This document shows positions 28,688-38,447 of a DNA stretch of 64,000 nucleotides, in pieces. This stretch comes from an uncultured Pelagibacteraceae bacterium. GTDB lineage: Bacteria > Pseudomonadota > Alphaproteobacteria > Pelagibacterales > Pelagibacteraceae. The number at the start of each line of letters is the position of its first letter. Position 1 is the first letter of the stretch. Made by a program: the position numbers and the translations under genes. The stretch spans positions 248,001-312,000 of the forward strand of contig CACIMN010000001.1 of the NCBI GenBank assembly GCA_902587755.1. The letters are read 5' to 3'. The notes beneath the pieces are model-generated. The model ran no database searches. It worked only from the letters and a program-made list of their open reading frames with translations, and had not been told where the DNA came from.

Positions 28688-29943
28688 TGCTTATAACCTA
28701 TAGATTTTTAATTAATTTAATTTTTTTATTATCTCCACTAATCTTAATCTTAAGACTATTAAAAAAAAAAGAGGATATTGGAAGATTTAAAGAAAAATTT
28801 TGTATATTTTCAAAAAAAAGGAATAGTGGCAAACTCCTATGGTTTCACGGAGCAAGTGTTGGCGAAATACAGAGTATAACACCATTAATAGAAAAACTTG
28901 AAAAAAATAAAAGAATTAAAACAATACTGATAACATCGAATACTCTAAGTTCTTCAAAAATTTTTCAAAAATTAAAATTTAAAAAAACTATTCATCAATT
29001 TTTTCCAATTGATACAAACTTCTTAATTAAAAAATTTTTAAATTATTGGAAACCCTCTGCAGCATTTTTTGTTGACTCAGAAATATGGCCAAATACAATT
29101 TATAATCTTGACAAAAATAAAATTCCTATAATCTTAATCAATGGAAGGATTACTAAAAGTTCATTTGAAAAGTGGAAAAAAATACCTTCTTTTTCGAAAG
29201 ATATATTTGATAAAATTAATCTTTGTTTTCCCTCAAGTAAACAATCAGAAAAATATTTAAAACAACTAGGTGTAAAAAGAATTAAATTTATTGGTAACCT
29301 AAAATTTTCACAGTCTGAAAACGAGAAACTCTCAAAGAGCAATAATGAAATAGAAAAATTTATTAAAAATAAAAAAACTTGGTGTGCTTCAAGCACTCAT
29401 AATACTGAAGAGCTAATCTGTGGACTTGTTCATAAAAATTTAAAAAAAAAATACAAAAATTTACTCACTTTTATTATACCAAGACATATTGAAAGAACGG
29501 AGGCTATCATTAAAGAATTAAACGATATTAATTTGATAACACATACACATGAACCAAAGAAAAAAATTCCTAAAAATACTGATATTTATATTGTAAACTC
29601 TTACGGTAAAACAAAATCATTTTATAATATTTGTAATAATATATTTTTGGGTGGTTCATTAATTAAACATGGTGGTCAAAACCCATTAGAAGCAACAAGA
29701 TATGGTTGTAATATTTTGTATGGGCCAAACGTTGATAATTTTAAGGAGATATACAAATTTTTAGACAAACTAAAAATTTCAAACAAAGTAAATAATCAAC
29801 ACCAATTAAGTTACAGATTAAATAAAATGTTCTTGAAAAAACAAAGTTCTAAAAAAAAACAATACAGACTAAACTCAATTGGAAATAAAATCTTAAACAC
29901 CACCTATGAAAAAGTTAATCTATTTTTAAAAAATGAAATTTAA
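28687..29943 (+). CDS. waaA: Kdo transferase WaaA (KdtA)
   Basis: Adds Kdo to lipid IVA in the inner core of lipopolysaccharide. The 418-residue protein has an N-terminal membrane anchor, the catalytic-Glu motif LLWFHGASVGEIQSI and a C-terminal GT-B domain ending in IFLGGSLIKHGGQNPLEA. I start at the ATG at 28687, which overlaps the msbA stop; an in-frame TTG lies one codon upstream. The gene overlaps lpxK by 11 bases. Confidence 0.93.
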   Translation: MLITYRFLINLIFLLSPLILILRLLKKKEDIGRFKEKFCIFSKKRNSGKLLWFHGASVGEIQSITPLIEKLEKNKRIKTILITSNTLSSSKIFQKLKFKKTIHQFFPIDTNFLIKKFLNYWKPSAAFFVDSEIWPNTIYNLDKNKIPIILINGRITKSSFEKWKKIPSFSKDIFDKINLCFPSSKQSEKYLKQLGVKRIKFIGNLKFSQSENEKLSKSNNEIEKFIKNKKTWCASSTHNTEELICGLVHKNLKKKYKNLLTFIIPRHIERTEAIIKELNDINLITHTHEPKKKIPKNTDIYIVNSYGKTKSFYNICNNIFLGGSLIKHGGQNPLEATRYGCNILYGPNVDNFKEIYKFLDKLKISNKVNNQHQLSYRLNKMFLKKQSSKKKQYRLNSIGNKILNTTYEKVNLFLKNEI

Positions 29944-30859
29944 AAAACCAAAATTTTGGGATTTAAAAAAACCAAATATTTACTCTTATATTTTACTGCC
30001 TATAGCTTTTCTAATTCAGGTATTTGCATATTTTAAAAAAAAAACGAAAATTAATGATTTTAAAATCAAGACAATCTGTGTAGGAAATATTTATGTAGGT
30101 GGTACTGGAAAAACCTCTTTATGTATTAAAATCAATGAAATTTTAAAAAAAAAAAATATAAGAAGCTGTTTTATTAAAAAATTTTACAAAGATCAACTAG
30201 ATGAACAAAAAATTCTAAAAAATAGAGGTCAAGTTTTCTCATCCAAAGTTAGAGTTGATTCAATAAAACAAGCTGAACATGAAAATTACGAAGTAGCAAT
30301 AATTGATGATGGATTACAAGATTCATCAATAAATTACGATAAGAGTATAGTGTGTTTTAATAATATAAATTGGATTGGTAATGGTATGGTAATTCCCTCT
30401 GGGCCTTTAAGAGAAAAGCTGTTCAACATAAGAAATTATGATTGTATTTTTTTAAATGGAAATTTAGAAAATTTGGAAACTATAAAAAAAGAAATTATAA
30501 CAATTCACTCAAAAGCAAATATTTATATTGGACAATATAAAATATTGAATATAGATGAAATTAATCTTAGTGACAATTATTTTGCATTTTCAGGAATTGG
30601 AAATCATAAAACTTTTTTATCAACATTAAAAGAGCATAAAATAAATGTTATGGAAGATTTAGAATTTCCAGACCATTATGAATATACAAACAAGGATTTA
30701 GATAAAATAATAACTTTCTCAAAAAAATTTAATAGCAAAGTAATCACAACAGAAAAGGATTTTTTAAGGATAGACAATCAAATTAAGAAAGAAATACAAT
30801 TTGTCAAATCTGAGTTAATTATAATTGATGAGGAAAAATTTATTAAACAAATAATTTAA
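29933..30859 (+). CDS. lpxK: Tetraacyldisaccharide 4'-kinase LpxK
   Basis: Phosphorylates the 4' position of the lipid A disaccharide. The 308-residue protein has an N-terminal hydrophobic helix (YILLPIAFLIQVFAYF), a Walker A motif GNIYVGGTGKTSLC and the LpxK-specific segments IIDDGLQDSSI and GMVIPSGPLREKL. It overlaps waaA by 11 bases and is followed by the acyltransferase two bases later. Confidence 0.94.
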   Translation: MKFKKPKFWDLKKPNIYSYILLPIAFLIQVFAYFKKKTKINDFKIKTICVGNIYVGGTGKTSLCIKINEILKKKNIRSCFIKKFYKDQLDEQKILKNRGQVFSSKVRVDSIKQAEHENYEVAIIDDGLQDSSINYDKSIVCFNNINWIGNGMVIPSGPLREKLFNIRNYDCIFLNGNLENLETIKKEIITIHSKANIYIGQYKILNIDEINLSDNYFAFSGIGNHKTFLSTLKEHKINVMEDLEFPDHYEYTNKDLDKIITFSKKFNSKVITTEKDFLRIDNQIKKEIQFVKSELIIIDEEKFIKQII

Positions 30860-30861
30860 AG

Positions 30862-31722
30862 ATGAAAACAATAAAATATTTATTACAATTTATTATTATA
30901 TTTTTCTTTTTTTTTATATTTAAAATTCTAGGACCCAAATTTTCCTCTTTTATCTCAGGAAAAATTTTTGAAATAATAGGACCTATATTTAGATCAAAAA
31001 AAATAATTGAAAAAAATATTCAAAGAGCAATCCCAGATATAGATAATAAAAGATTGAAAAAAATTGAAAATTTAATGTGGAACAATTATGGAAGAGTTTT
31101 TGCAGAATATATTTTTATGAAAAATTTCAGATCAGGAAATCTTTCATCTAACATCAAAATTGAAGGATATGAAATACTTAAAGAAATAAAAAAAAAAAGT
31201 AAGCAAGTAGTTTTTGTTTCTGGTCATTTTGCAAATTTTGAATTGATGGCAATGTATTTAGACAAATCAGGAATTAATCTATCAGCTATATATCGCCCAC
31301 TAAATAATCCATTTTTAAATCCATTTATGGAGAGAATAAGAAAAAAATATATTTGCCAAAATCAAGTTAAAAAAGGCATTGGCGGCATGAAAAAATTAAT
31401 TTCATTAAAAAAAAAAAATTATTCAACTGCACTTATGATTGATCAAAGAGTATCCCAGGGAATACTATCTAATTTTTTTAATGAAGAAGCATTTACAACT
31501 ACAATCCCAGCTCAGTTAGTGAAAAAATTTGATATTCCAATTATTCCAATTTATATCGAGAGAACAAGCGGCATTAACTTTAAAATGACAGTGAATCAGC
31601 CTTTAAATTTTTCAAAAAACCACACTGAAAAACAAATTACAGACGAGTTAAATAGATTAATTGAAAAAATGGTTATGCTTAAGCCAGACCAATGGATCTG
31701 GTCACATAATCGATGGAAATAA
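30862..31722 (+). CDS. lpxL: Lipid A late acyltransferase, LpxL/HtrB family
   Basis: Transfers a secondary acyl chain to Kdo-lipid A. The 286-residue protein has an N-terminal membrane helix, the catalytic H-x4-E motif in SGHFANFELMA, an IDQRVSQG segment and a C-terminal QWIWSHNRWK typical of the family. Only one late acyltransferase is seen in this block, so an under-acylated lipid A is possible unless a second gene exists elsewhere (inference). Confidence 0.88.
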   Translation: MKTIKYLLQFIIIFFFFFIFKILGPKFSSFISGKIFEIIGPIFRSKKIIEKNIQRAIPDIDNKRLKKIENLMWNNYGRVFAEYIFMKNFRSGNLSSNIKIEGYEILKEIKKKSKQVVFVSGHFANFELMAMYLDKSGINLSAIYRPLNNPFLNPFMERIRKKYICQNQVKKGIGGMKKLISLKKKNYSTALMIDQRVSQGILSNFFNEEAFTTTIPAQLVKKFDIPIIPIYIERTSGINFKMTVNQPLNFSKNHTEKQITDELNRLIEKMVMLKPDQWIWSHNRWK

Positions 31723-31735
31723 TTAACAACTTTAT

Positions 31736-31927
31736 TTATTTAAGTTTTTCTCTCTTTTTAAAGGCCTCCTTATAAGAATAATATGCCTCTTGAAGTTCCA
31801 CATTCCAATAAGTTAAATTTTCAATACTAATTTCTTTATTTGATACAGCACAAATAACATAATCTCCGGATTCAATTATTTGAAAGTTGTTTGGGAAATA
31901 TTTTATTTTTGCTAATTTTTTTTTCAT
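31736..31927 (-). CDS. DUF2093 small protein
   Basis: A 63-residue protein matching DUF2093, a small alphaproteobacterial family. The features are KIKYFPNNFQIIESGDYVICAV, followed by the ISIENLTYWNVELQEAYYSY block shared by the family. No membrane segment. Function unknown. It is a lone minus-strand gene between lpxL and purD, with 21 bases to the divergent purD start. Confidence 0.82.
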   Translation of the reverse strand: MKKKLAKIKYFPNNFQIIESGDYVICAVSNKEISIENLTYWNVELQEAYYSYKEAFKKREKLK

Positions 31928-31948
31928 TTATAGTTTATACAGTTTTAT

Positions 31949-33211
31949 ATGAAAGTTGGAATAATTGGAAGTGGAGGCAGAGAACATGCTATTTGCCAAA
32001 GTTTGAAAATTTCAAATAAATTTACAGAAATATTTTGTTTTCCAGGCAACGCTGGAACTTCCAGGCTGGCTCAAAATATAAACATAGATTTAAATGATTT
32101 TGAAAGAATTAAAAATTATATTCTAGAAAAAAAAATAGATTTAATTATTATTGGACCAGAAAAACCATTAGTAAATGGTTTGGTTGATTATCTTGAAAAA
32201 TTTAAAATAAAAGTTTTTGGACCTAATAAAATAGCATCTCAATTAGAGGGCTCAAAAATATTTACTAAAGAACTTTGTCAGAAATATAAAATCCCAACAG
32301 CAAATTTCAGAATTTGTAAAAATAAATTTGATGCCAAAGAATTTTTAGAAAACACAAATTATCCAATAGTTGTAAAGGCTGATAATTTGGCTTCTGGGAA
32401 AGGTGTTTATATTTGTGAAAATAAAACTGAGGCTTTAAACGCTGTTAAAGAAATTTTTGATGGGAAATTTGGTAAGGCAAATAAATTGTTAATTGAAGAG
32501 TTTTTAAAAGGTGAAGAAATGAGTTTTTTTACAATTCATGATGGTCAAATATTTAAAAATTTTGGAACAGCTCAAGATCATAAAAGAGTACTCGAGGGAG
32601 ATAAAGGTAAAAATACAGGTGGCATGGGAGCTTACTCGCCGTCTAGATTAATAAATAAAGAATTAGAAAATAAAATTTTAAAAAAAATTATTCATCCAAC
32701 ATTGATTGGATTGGAAGAACTTGGTTGTAAATATAGAGGATTTTTATATGCAGGTTTAATGATTGTAAAAAATGAACCATACCTAATTGAATATAATGTT
32801 AGAATGGGAGATCCAGAATGTCAAACAATACTACCTAAATTAAAATCGGATATTGGGGAAATATTTCTAGCATGTTGCAATCAAAAACTTGATGAAACAA
32901 ACATAGAATGGTTTGACAAAAAAAGTTTATGTGTTGTTGTTTGTTCAAAAGGATATCCAGAAAATTTCAAAAAAAATATTGAAATTTTTAATTTAGACAA
33001 AATTAAATTAAATAAAAATGATTACTTGTTCCATGCTGGTACAGAAGTAAATAATGGAAAAATTTTTGCAATTGGTGGTAGAGTTTTAAATTTTGTCACA
33101 CTTTCTGATAATTTTAAATCTGCAAAAAATATAATTTATAAAAATTTGAATGATCTTAATTGGACTGGCGGTTTTTATCGAAAAGACATTGGTTTTAAAG
33201 TAATTGAATAA
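31949..33211 (+). CDS. purD: Phosphoribosylamine-glycine ligase PurD
   Basis: The second step of purine synthesis. The 420-residue ATP-grasp enzyme has GSGGREHAI at the N-terminus, the glycine-rich ATP-binding loop VVKADNLASGKGVYI, the KNTGGMGAYSPS segment and the catalytic RMGDPECQ. Its last base is shared with the rsmD start. Confidence 0.96.
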   Translation: MKVGIIGSGGREHAICQSLKISNKFTEIFCFPGNAGTSRLAQNINIDLNDFERIKNYILEKKIDLIIIGPEKPLVNGLVDYLEKFKIKVFGPNKIASQLEGSKIFTKELCQKYKIPTANFRICKNKFDAKEFLENTNYPIVVKADNLASGKGVYICENKTEALNAVKEIFDGKFGKANKLLIEEFLKGEEMSFFTIHDGQIFKNFGTAQDHKRVLEGDKGKNTGGMGAYSPSRLINKELENKILKKIIHPTLIGLEELGCKYRGFLYAGLMIVKNEPYLIEYNVRMGDPECQTILPKLKSDIGEIFLACCNQKLDETNIEWFDKKSLCVVVCSKGYPENFKKNIEIFNLDKIKLNKNDYLFHAGTEVNNGKIFAIGGRVLNFVTLSDNFKSAKNIIYKNLNDLNWTGGFYRKDIGFKVIE

Positions 33212-33777
33212 TGAGAATAATATCAGGATTATTAAAGGGTAAAAAAATTTTTGAACCCAATGATATAAAAACTAGACCCCTTAAAGATTTAACAAAAGAA
33301 TCAATTTTTAATATTCTTTCTCATTCAAAAAAATTTGAAATTAATTTGAATAAAGCAATCGTTCTTGACTTATTCTCAGGAGTTGGTTCTTTTGGAATTG
33401 AGTGTTTATCCAGAGGTGTTGAGAAAGTAGTATTTGTTGAAAATTACGAGGGTGTTCTTCCTGTTTTAAAAAAAAATTTAGATAATCTTAAAATCAATGT
33501 TAATTTTGAAATAATTAAAAAAGACATCTACAAAAATCAAACTATATTAGATCTAAAATCAAAATTTGATATTATTTTTTTAGATCCACCATATAGAGAT
33601 AAAAATATTGAAAAAATATTATCTAACATCATAATAAATAAATCTCTTAAAAATAAAGGAATAATTATCATGCATAGACATAAAAACGAAAAAGACAAAT
33701 TTCTCGAAAAATTTCAAATAGTAGAAGAAAAGAAGTATGGAATATCAAAAGTTATTTTTTTAAAGTTATTAGACTAA
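33211..33777 (+). CDS. rsmD: 16S rRNA m2G966 methyltransferase RsmD
   Basis: A SAM-dependent methyltransferase modifying G966 of 16S rRNA. The 188-residue protein has the N-terminal RIISGLLKGKK, the RPLKDLTKESIFNIL block, SAM motif LDLFSGVGSFGIECLSRG and the catalytic DPPYRDK. It overlaps purD by one base and the convergent pgi by nine bases. Confidence 0.93.
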   Translation: MRIISGLLKGKKIFEPNDIKTRPLKDLTKESIFNILSHSKKFEINLNKAIVLDLFSGVGSFGIECLSRGVEKVVFVENYEGVLPVLKKNLDNLKINVNFEIIKKDIYKNQTILDLKSKFDIIFLDPPYRDKNIEKILSNIIINKSLKNKGIIIMHRHKNEKDKFLEKFQIVEEKKYGISKVIFLKLLD

Positions 33778-34923
33778 AATTTTTTTTGTTTCTTTCTTTA
33801 TTAACTCCACTTCTGGTTGATCAAATGGATTTAATTTCATTACTTTTCCAAGTAAAATTGTTTCAAGAATAAAAAAACTAAATAATTCTCCCAAAACTTC
33901 TTCGTCTCTATTATTTATTTCAAAACTTCTAAAAGGTATTTTTTTTTTGTTAAAAACTTTTTCTGTAGCTCTTTTTTGAGCATAAATAATATTATCTAAA
34001 TTTTTATTTTTCAAAAATTTGTATTTAGAAAATAATTTTAAATTATTTATTTTTTCACTTGCATTTTCTTTAACATAAAAAAAAGTGTAAAAATTATTTT
34101 TAAAACCATCCAAATAAAGTTGCATTACACTATGATTGTCTTTTGGCATATTTGAAATAATTGGTAATATACCCTTACTTTTCTTACCTAAACTTTCTGC
34201 AACCAGCTGCTGATACCATTTTAAAAAATTTTCTAATTTTTCATCATAATTAATTATAATTGAATTAAATTTTTTTTTTTTTATAAAATATAATATTGAA
34301 CTAACATTAGATATTAAGTTATTCAAAAAGATTTTGTTTTTAATTAGAGAATTTAATTGTTTAAACCTATTTATTTTTAAACCCATTAATTCAGCAGGCA
34401 GCATCCCGACTTCTGATAAAACTGAATATCTTCCTCCAATAAAATTGTTATGATGAATTACTTCTGACTTAAGCCTTCTAGCTAATTCATTAAGATAATT
34501 AATTTTATTCTCAGTTATGAAAATATTTTTTTCTTTTTTTTTTAAAAGGATATTACAATTTATAATTGTCTCAATAGTATTTCCAGATTTGGAGATAACA
34601 ATGTTTGTATATTTTTTTTTTATATTGTGATTTATCTTTGGCGTTAAATTGTCAACAAATACAAATTTTTTTTTTATTTTGTTTTTAAGAAAATAATAAA
34701 TAGCTTTAGCGCCTAAAATAGAACCACCTATTCCTATAATTCTAAAAAACTTTTTATTCTTAAATTTTTTTAATTTTTTAATATTGAAACTATAAGAATA
34801 ATTTAAACTTAATGATTTTATTACTTCATCATTTTTTTTTAGTAAATTTGTTAACTCCTTCTTAATTAAGAAATTATTAATTTTTACTTTAAAATTAGTA
34901 AAAATAATTCTAGATGTTAACAT
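33769..34923 (-). CDS. pgi: Glucose-6-phosphate isomerase, short form
   Basis: Interconverts glucose-6-phosphate and fructose-6-phosphate. Family motifs are IGIGGSILGAKAIYYF, VISKSGNTIETI, the GGRYSVLSEVGMLPAEL substrate loop, and the C-terminal lysine segment NPFDQPEVELIKK. At 384 residues it is much shorter than the E. coli enzyme (about 550) and shorter than the compact Bacillus form (about 450); the N-terminal part and several loops are reduced. All recognisable active-site blocks remain, so it is probably active. It is the last gene of the HAD-ribF-ileS-lspA transcript. Confidence 0.88.
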   Translation of the reverse strand: MLTSRIIFTNFKVKINNFLIKKELTNLLKKNDEVIKSLSLNYSYSFNIKKLKKFKNKKFFRIIGIGGSILGAKAIYYFLKNKIKKKFVFVDNLTPKINHNIKKKYTNIVISKSGNTIETIINCNILLKKKEKNIFITENKINYLNELARRLKSEVIHHNNFIGGRYSVLSEVGMLPAELMGLKINRFKQLNSLIKNKIFLNNLISNVSSILYFIKKKKFNSIIINYDEKLENFLKWYQQLVAESLGKKSKGILPIISNMPKDNHSVMQLYLDGFKNNFYTFFYVKENASEKINNLKLFSKYKFLKNKNLDNIIYAQKRATEKVFNKKKIPFRSFEINNRDEEVLGELFSFFILETILLGKVMKLNPFDQPEVELIKKETKKILV

Positions 34924-35246
34924 TAATTTTTCTTAATTTTTTCTAAAAACAATTTTTCAAAATTTTCACTTGACTTATCTTTATCTAATGACGAGTTGTT
35001 ATTTTGATCTGAGTTAACTATTAACTCTTTAATTTCATTATTTTCCTCAAAAGTTTCAGGATCAGTCTCTAGTTTAGGGTTTGGTAATTCATTATAGTCT
35101 GGTGGCATTAACAAAGGTGATTTTTTTTGAACAAGAAATTCATCATTATTTTCTTTTTTATTAGATGTAATTCCACTACATGAATTTAAAATAAGCAAAA
35201 ACAAAAAACCTAAAGTGAAAAATTTAATTTTTTTGTTTGTTAACAT
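34923..35246 (-). CDS. DUF3035-like lipoprotein
   Basis: A 107-residue predicted lipoprotein. From the ATG at 35246 it has a signal sequence with lipobox LNSC followed by a Ser/Asn-rich linker, then the SPLLMPPDYNELPNP segment that characterises DUF3035 proteins next to lspA in alphaproteobacteria. The remainder is acidic and probably disordered. The longer reading from 35264 would place non-signal residues before the signal peptide. Its proposed maturation enzyme, signal peptidase II, is encoded immediately upstream with a 23-base overlap. Function unknown. Confidence 0.78.
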   Translation of the reverse strand: MLTNKKIKFFTLGFLFLLILNSCSGITSNKKENNDEFLVQKKSPLLMPPDYNELPNPKLETDPETFEENNEIKELIVNSDQNNNSSLDKDKSSENFEKLFLEKIKKN

Positions 35247-35733
35247 TGTTATTACCATTATCAATAAATTCTAATAAAATCATAAATACCACTCCTAAAG
35301 TGATAAATATATCAGCAACATTAAAAATAAACCAATGAAAATCTCCTATATGAAAATCAATAAAATCTGGAACAGCTCTATATATAATTCTATCAAATAT
35401 ATTACCAAAAGCTCCACCTAAGATCATTAATAATGCATATTTTCTAATACCAGAACTTTTTATTATCATTACAAAAATAAAAAAAATTATTAAAATTATT
35501 AAAAGAGTTAAAATATTATATAAGTTATCTTGATCAAAAGATAAAAGTCCAAATGCAATTCCTTCATTCCATATCAAACTAATATTTAGATATTTTGATG
35601 AAAATATTTCAGATCCAAGAAATTTTTTATCTAAATTAATTACATAAATTTTAGAAATTCTATCAAGTAAAAAAGTTATCAGAATCAAAGAAGAGTTAAC
35701 AAAAAAATTTTTACTTAAAATTGTGTGAGTCAT
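35224..35733 (-). CDS. lspA: Lipoprotein signal peptidase LspA
   Basis: Cleaves signal peptides of prolipoproteins. The 169-residue protein has four membrane helices and the two catalytic aspartate motifs, GGAFGNIFDRI and FNVADIFITLG. It overlaps the ileS stop by one base; the ribF-ileS-lspA order is widespread in bacteria. Confidence 0.95.
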   Translation of the reverse strand: MTHTILSKNFFVNSSLILITFLLDRISKIYVINLDKKFLGSEIFSSKYLNISLIWNEGIAFGLLSFDQDNLYNILTLLIILIIFFIFVMIIKSSGIRKYALLMILGGAFGNIFDRIIYRAVPDFIDFHIGDFHWFIFNVADIFITLGVVFMILLEFIDNGNNNVNKQKN

Positions 35734-38447
35734 TAACCGTGCCTAGGACAAGGACCTTCATTTATTTTCCAACAAACTGGACACTTTGTTCCCTTTGCCT
35801 TACTAGTGATTGCTGTTGTATCGGTATCATCTTTGTAAACAACTTCAGCTTTCGAAGTAATACAAAGCTCTGAAAAATCAGTATTTTCTGTAAGATTTTT
35901 TAGTTTTTGATTTAATTCTATTTTTAGACTTGCTTCTAAACTTGATCCTATTTCTTTACTAGCTCTTTTTTCTTCAATACTGATATTACAAATATCTCTA
36001 ATCTTAATCAATTCAATCCATTTTTTATTTAGTTTTTCATTTTTAAATTTTTCAGGAAATTTTATAAATTTTTCAAGATGAATACTTTTTTTGTCTTTAA
36101 ATATTAATTTAAAAATTTCTTCAGTTGTAAAAGAAAGTATAGGGGCAAACCATTTTAGTAAAGCATTTAAAATAATATTAAGAAGTAAAATTGTTGATTT
36201 TCTTTTTTTTGAATCTTTACCATCACAATAAAGATTATCTTTTCTAATATCAAAGTAAAAGGCAGATAAATCAACAGTACAAAAATTTAACAATTCTTTA
36301 TACAAATTATGAAAATCATAATTACTAAAATATTTTTTAAAATTAGTATTTAAAACATATAATTTATGTAGCATTAGCTGTTCTAACTCAGGTAAATCAT
36401 CTAAACTGAGTTTTTCGAAATTTATTATTTCAAAATTATCGTTTATATTTCCTAGTAAATATCTAAAAGTATTTCTAATTTTTCTATAAGATTCTGCGTG
36501 CTGATCTAGAATTGAATAATCTATTCTTAAATCCTCTGCATAATTTGATGATGCTACCCAAATTCTTAAAATATCAGCGCCATACTTTTTTAAGATATCA
36601 TCAGGTGCAATTACATTTCCTAATGATTTAGACATTTTTAATCCTTTGCCATCTACAACAAAACCATGGGATAAAATAGATTCAAATGGTGCTCTGCCTC
36701 TGGTTCCGCATGACTCTAGAAGTGATGAATGAAACCATCCTCTATGCTGATCAGATCCCTCTAAATACATCGATGCTGGCCATTTTAAGTCTTCCCTTTT
36801 TTCTAACACAAATGAATGAGTTGAACCACTATCAAACCAAACTTCGACAATATCGCTTAATTTATCAAACTCTTCAGCTTTATATTTATTGCCTAAAAAT
36901 CTCTGAGTATCATCCGAAAACCAACAGTCTGAACCCTCTTTTTCATAAATTGAAGCAATATTCTCGATAACATCATCATCTACTAAAATTTCTTTAGTTT
37001 TTTTATTTACGAAGATCGGAAGAGGAACTCCCCAAACTCTTTGTCTTGAAACACACCAATCAGGCCTGGTTTCGATCATTGATTTTAATCTCTCCTTTCC
37101 TTTGCTTGGATAAAAAACTGTATCATCTATTGCTTTTAAAGCTGTATCTCTCAATTTATGACTTTCCATAGAAATAAACCATTGGGGTGTGGCTCTATGC
37201 ACAAGTGGTGCTTTAGATCTCCATGAATGTGGATAAGAATGAACTAATTCACCGTGAGATAATAAATTTTTTTGCTGATTAAGTTTTTCAATTACGATTG
37301 GGTTTGCTTTGAAAATATGGATACCCTCAAACAGTTTTACATTGTTTGTATATTTTCCATCTCCATCAACAGTTTCTATTGCTTTAATTCCGTTGTTTAA
37401 ACATAAATTAAAATCATCAGGTCCATGACTTGGAGCACAATGAACAATTCCAGTTCCTTGCTCGGTTGTAACAAATCTTGCTCCAAGCATTGGAATATCA
37501 TGTTCATATCCAATTTTTATAAAAGGATGATTGCAGATTGTATTTTTAAATTCCTTTCCTTTCAAAGTATGAATTTTTATATAATCTTTTATTCCACATT
37601 CTTTAATAACTGATTCTAATAAATCTTCTGCAACAACTATTTTTCTGTTTTTAAAAACACCATCATCTCCCAATTGTAATATTACATAATTAAGAGTTTC
37701 ATTGTATGCCAAGGCTTTATTAGCTGGAATTGTCCATGGGGTTGTTGTCCAAATTATAATTTCACTTCCAACTAATTCTTTTAAGTTAGAGGATTTAACA
37801 GAAAAAGATGTATAGATTGTATCAGATTTGTGATCTTGATATTCTACTTCTGCATCTGCAAGTGCTGTTTTTTCAACTGTTGACCATAAAACCGGTTTGA
37901 AACCCCTATATAAACTTCCCTCTTTTAAAAACTTTCCGAGTTCCCTTACTATTTGAGCCTCAGCTCCAAAACTCATAGTTGAATAGTAATTTTCCCAATC
38001 TCCAACAACACCTAGACGCTTAAATTGAGATTTATGAACTTCAATCCATTTTTCTGCAAATGATCTGCACTCTTTTCTGAACTCAACGACAGGTATTTCA
38101 TTTTTATTTTTTTTATTTTTTTTATACTGCTCCTCTATTTTCCATTCGATTGGTAAACCATGACAGTCCCACCCAGGTACATATATGCTGTCTTTACCAT
38201 CCATTTGATGAAATTTAACAATAATATCTTTCAATATTTTATTAAGAGCAGTACCCATATGAATATTTCCATTCGCATAGGGTGGGCCATCATGAAGAAC
38301 GAATTTTTCTTTTCCTTTACTGGAGTTTCTTATTTCATCATAAAGATTTATTTTTTGCCAATAATCTAAAATTTCAGGCTCTCTTATTGGTAAATTGGCC
38401 TTCATAGAAAATGCTGTTTTTGGTAGATTGATTTGTGATTTACTCAT
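35733..38447 (-). CDS. ileS: Isoleucyl-tRNA synthetase
   Basis: Charges tRNA-Ile. The 904-residue class I synthetase has a HIGH-type motif in PPYANGNIHMGTALNK, the KMSKS motif (LKMSKSLGN) in the second half, and an editing (CP1) domain between them. A C-terminal zinc-binding tail with CPVCWKINEGPC is present. The length is as expected. It overlaps ribF by four bases and lspA by one base. Confidence 0.97.
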   Translation of the reverse strand: MSKSQINLPKTAFSMKANLPIREPEILDYWQKINLYDEIRNSSKGKEKFVLHDGPPYANGNIHMGTALNKILKDIIVKFHQMDGKDSIYVPGWDCHGLPIEWKIEEQYKKNKKNKNEIPVVEFRKECRSFAEKWIEVHKSQFKRLGVVGDWENYYSTMSFGAEAQIVRELGKFLKEGSLYRGFKPVLWSTVEKTALADAEVEYQDHKSDTIYTSFSVKSSNLKELVGSEIIIWTTTPWTIPANKALAYNETLNYVILQLGDDGVFKNRKIVVAEDLLESVIKECGIKDYIKIHTLKGKEFKNTICNHPFIKIGYEHDIPMLGARFVTTEQGTGIVHCAPSHGPDDFNLCLNNGIKAIETVDGDGKYTNNVKLFEGIHIFKANPIVIEKLNQQKNLLSHGELVHSYPHSWRSKAPLVHRATPQWFISMESHKLRDTALKAIDDTVFYPSKGKERLKSMIETRPDWCVSRQRVWGVPLPIFVNKKTKEILVDDDVIENIASIYEKEGSDCWFSDDTQRFLGNKYKAEEFDKLSDIVEVWFDSGSTHSFVLEKREDLKWPASMYLEGSDQHRGWFHSSLLESCGTRGRAPFESILSHGFVVDGKGLKMSKSLGNVIAPDDILKKYGADILRIWVASSNYAEDLRIDYSILDQHAESYRKIRNTFRYLLGNINDNFEIINFEKLSLDDLPELEQLMLHKLYVLNTNFKKYFSNYDFHNLYKELLNFCTVDLSAFYFDIRKDNLYCDGKDSKKRKSTILLLNIILNALLKWFAPILSFTTEEIFKLIFKDKKSIHLEKFIKFPEKFKNEKLNKKWIELIKIRDICNISIEEKRASKEIGSSLEASLKIELNQKLKNLTENTDFSELCITSKAEVVYKDDTDTTAITSKAKGTKCPVCWKINEGPCPRHG

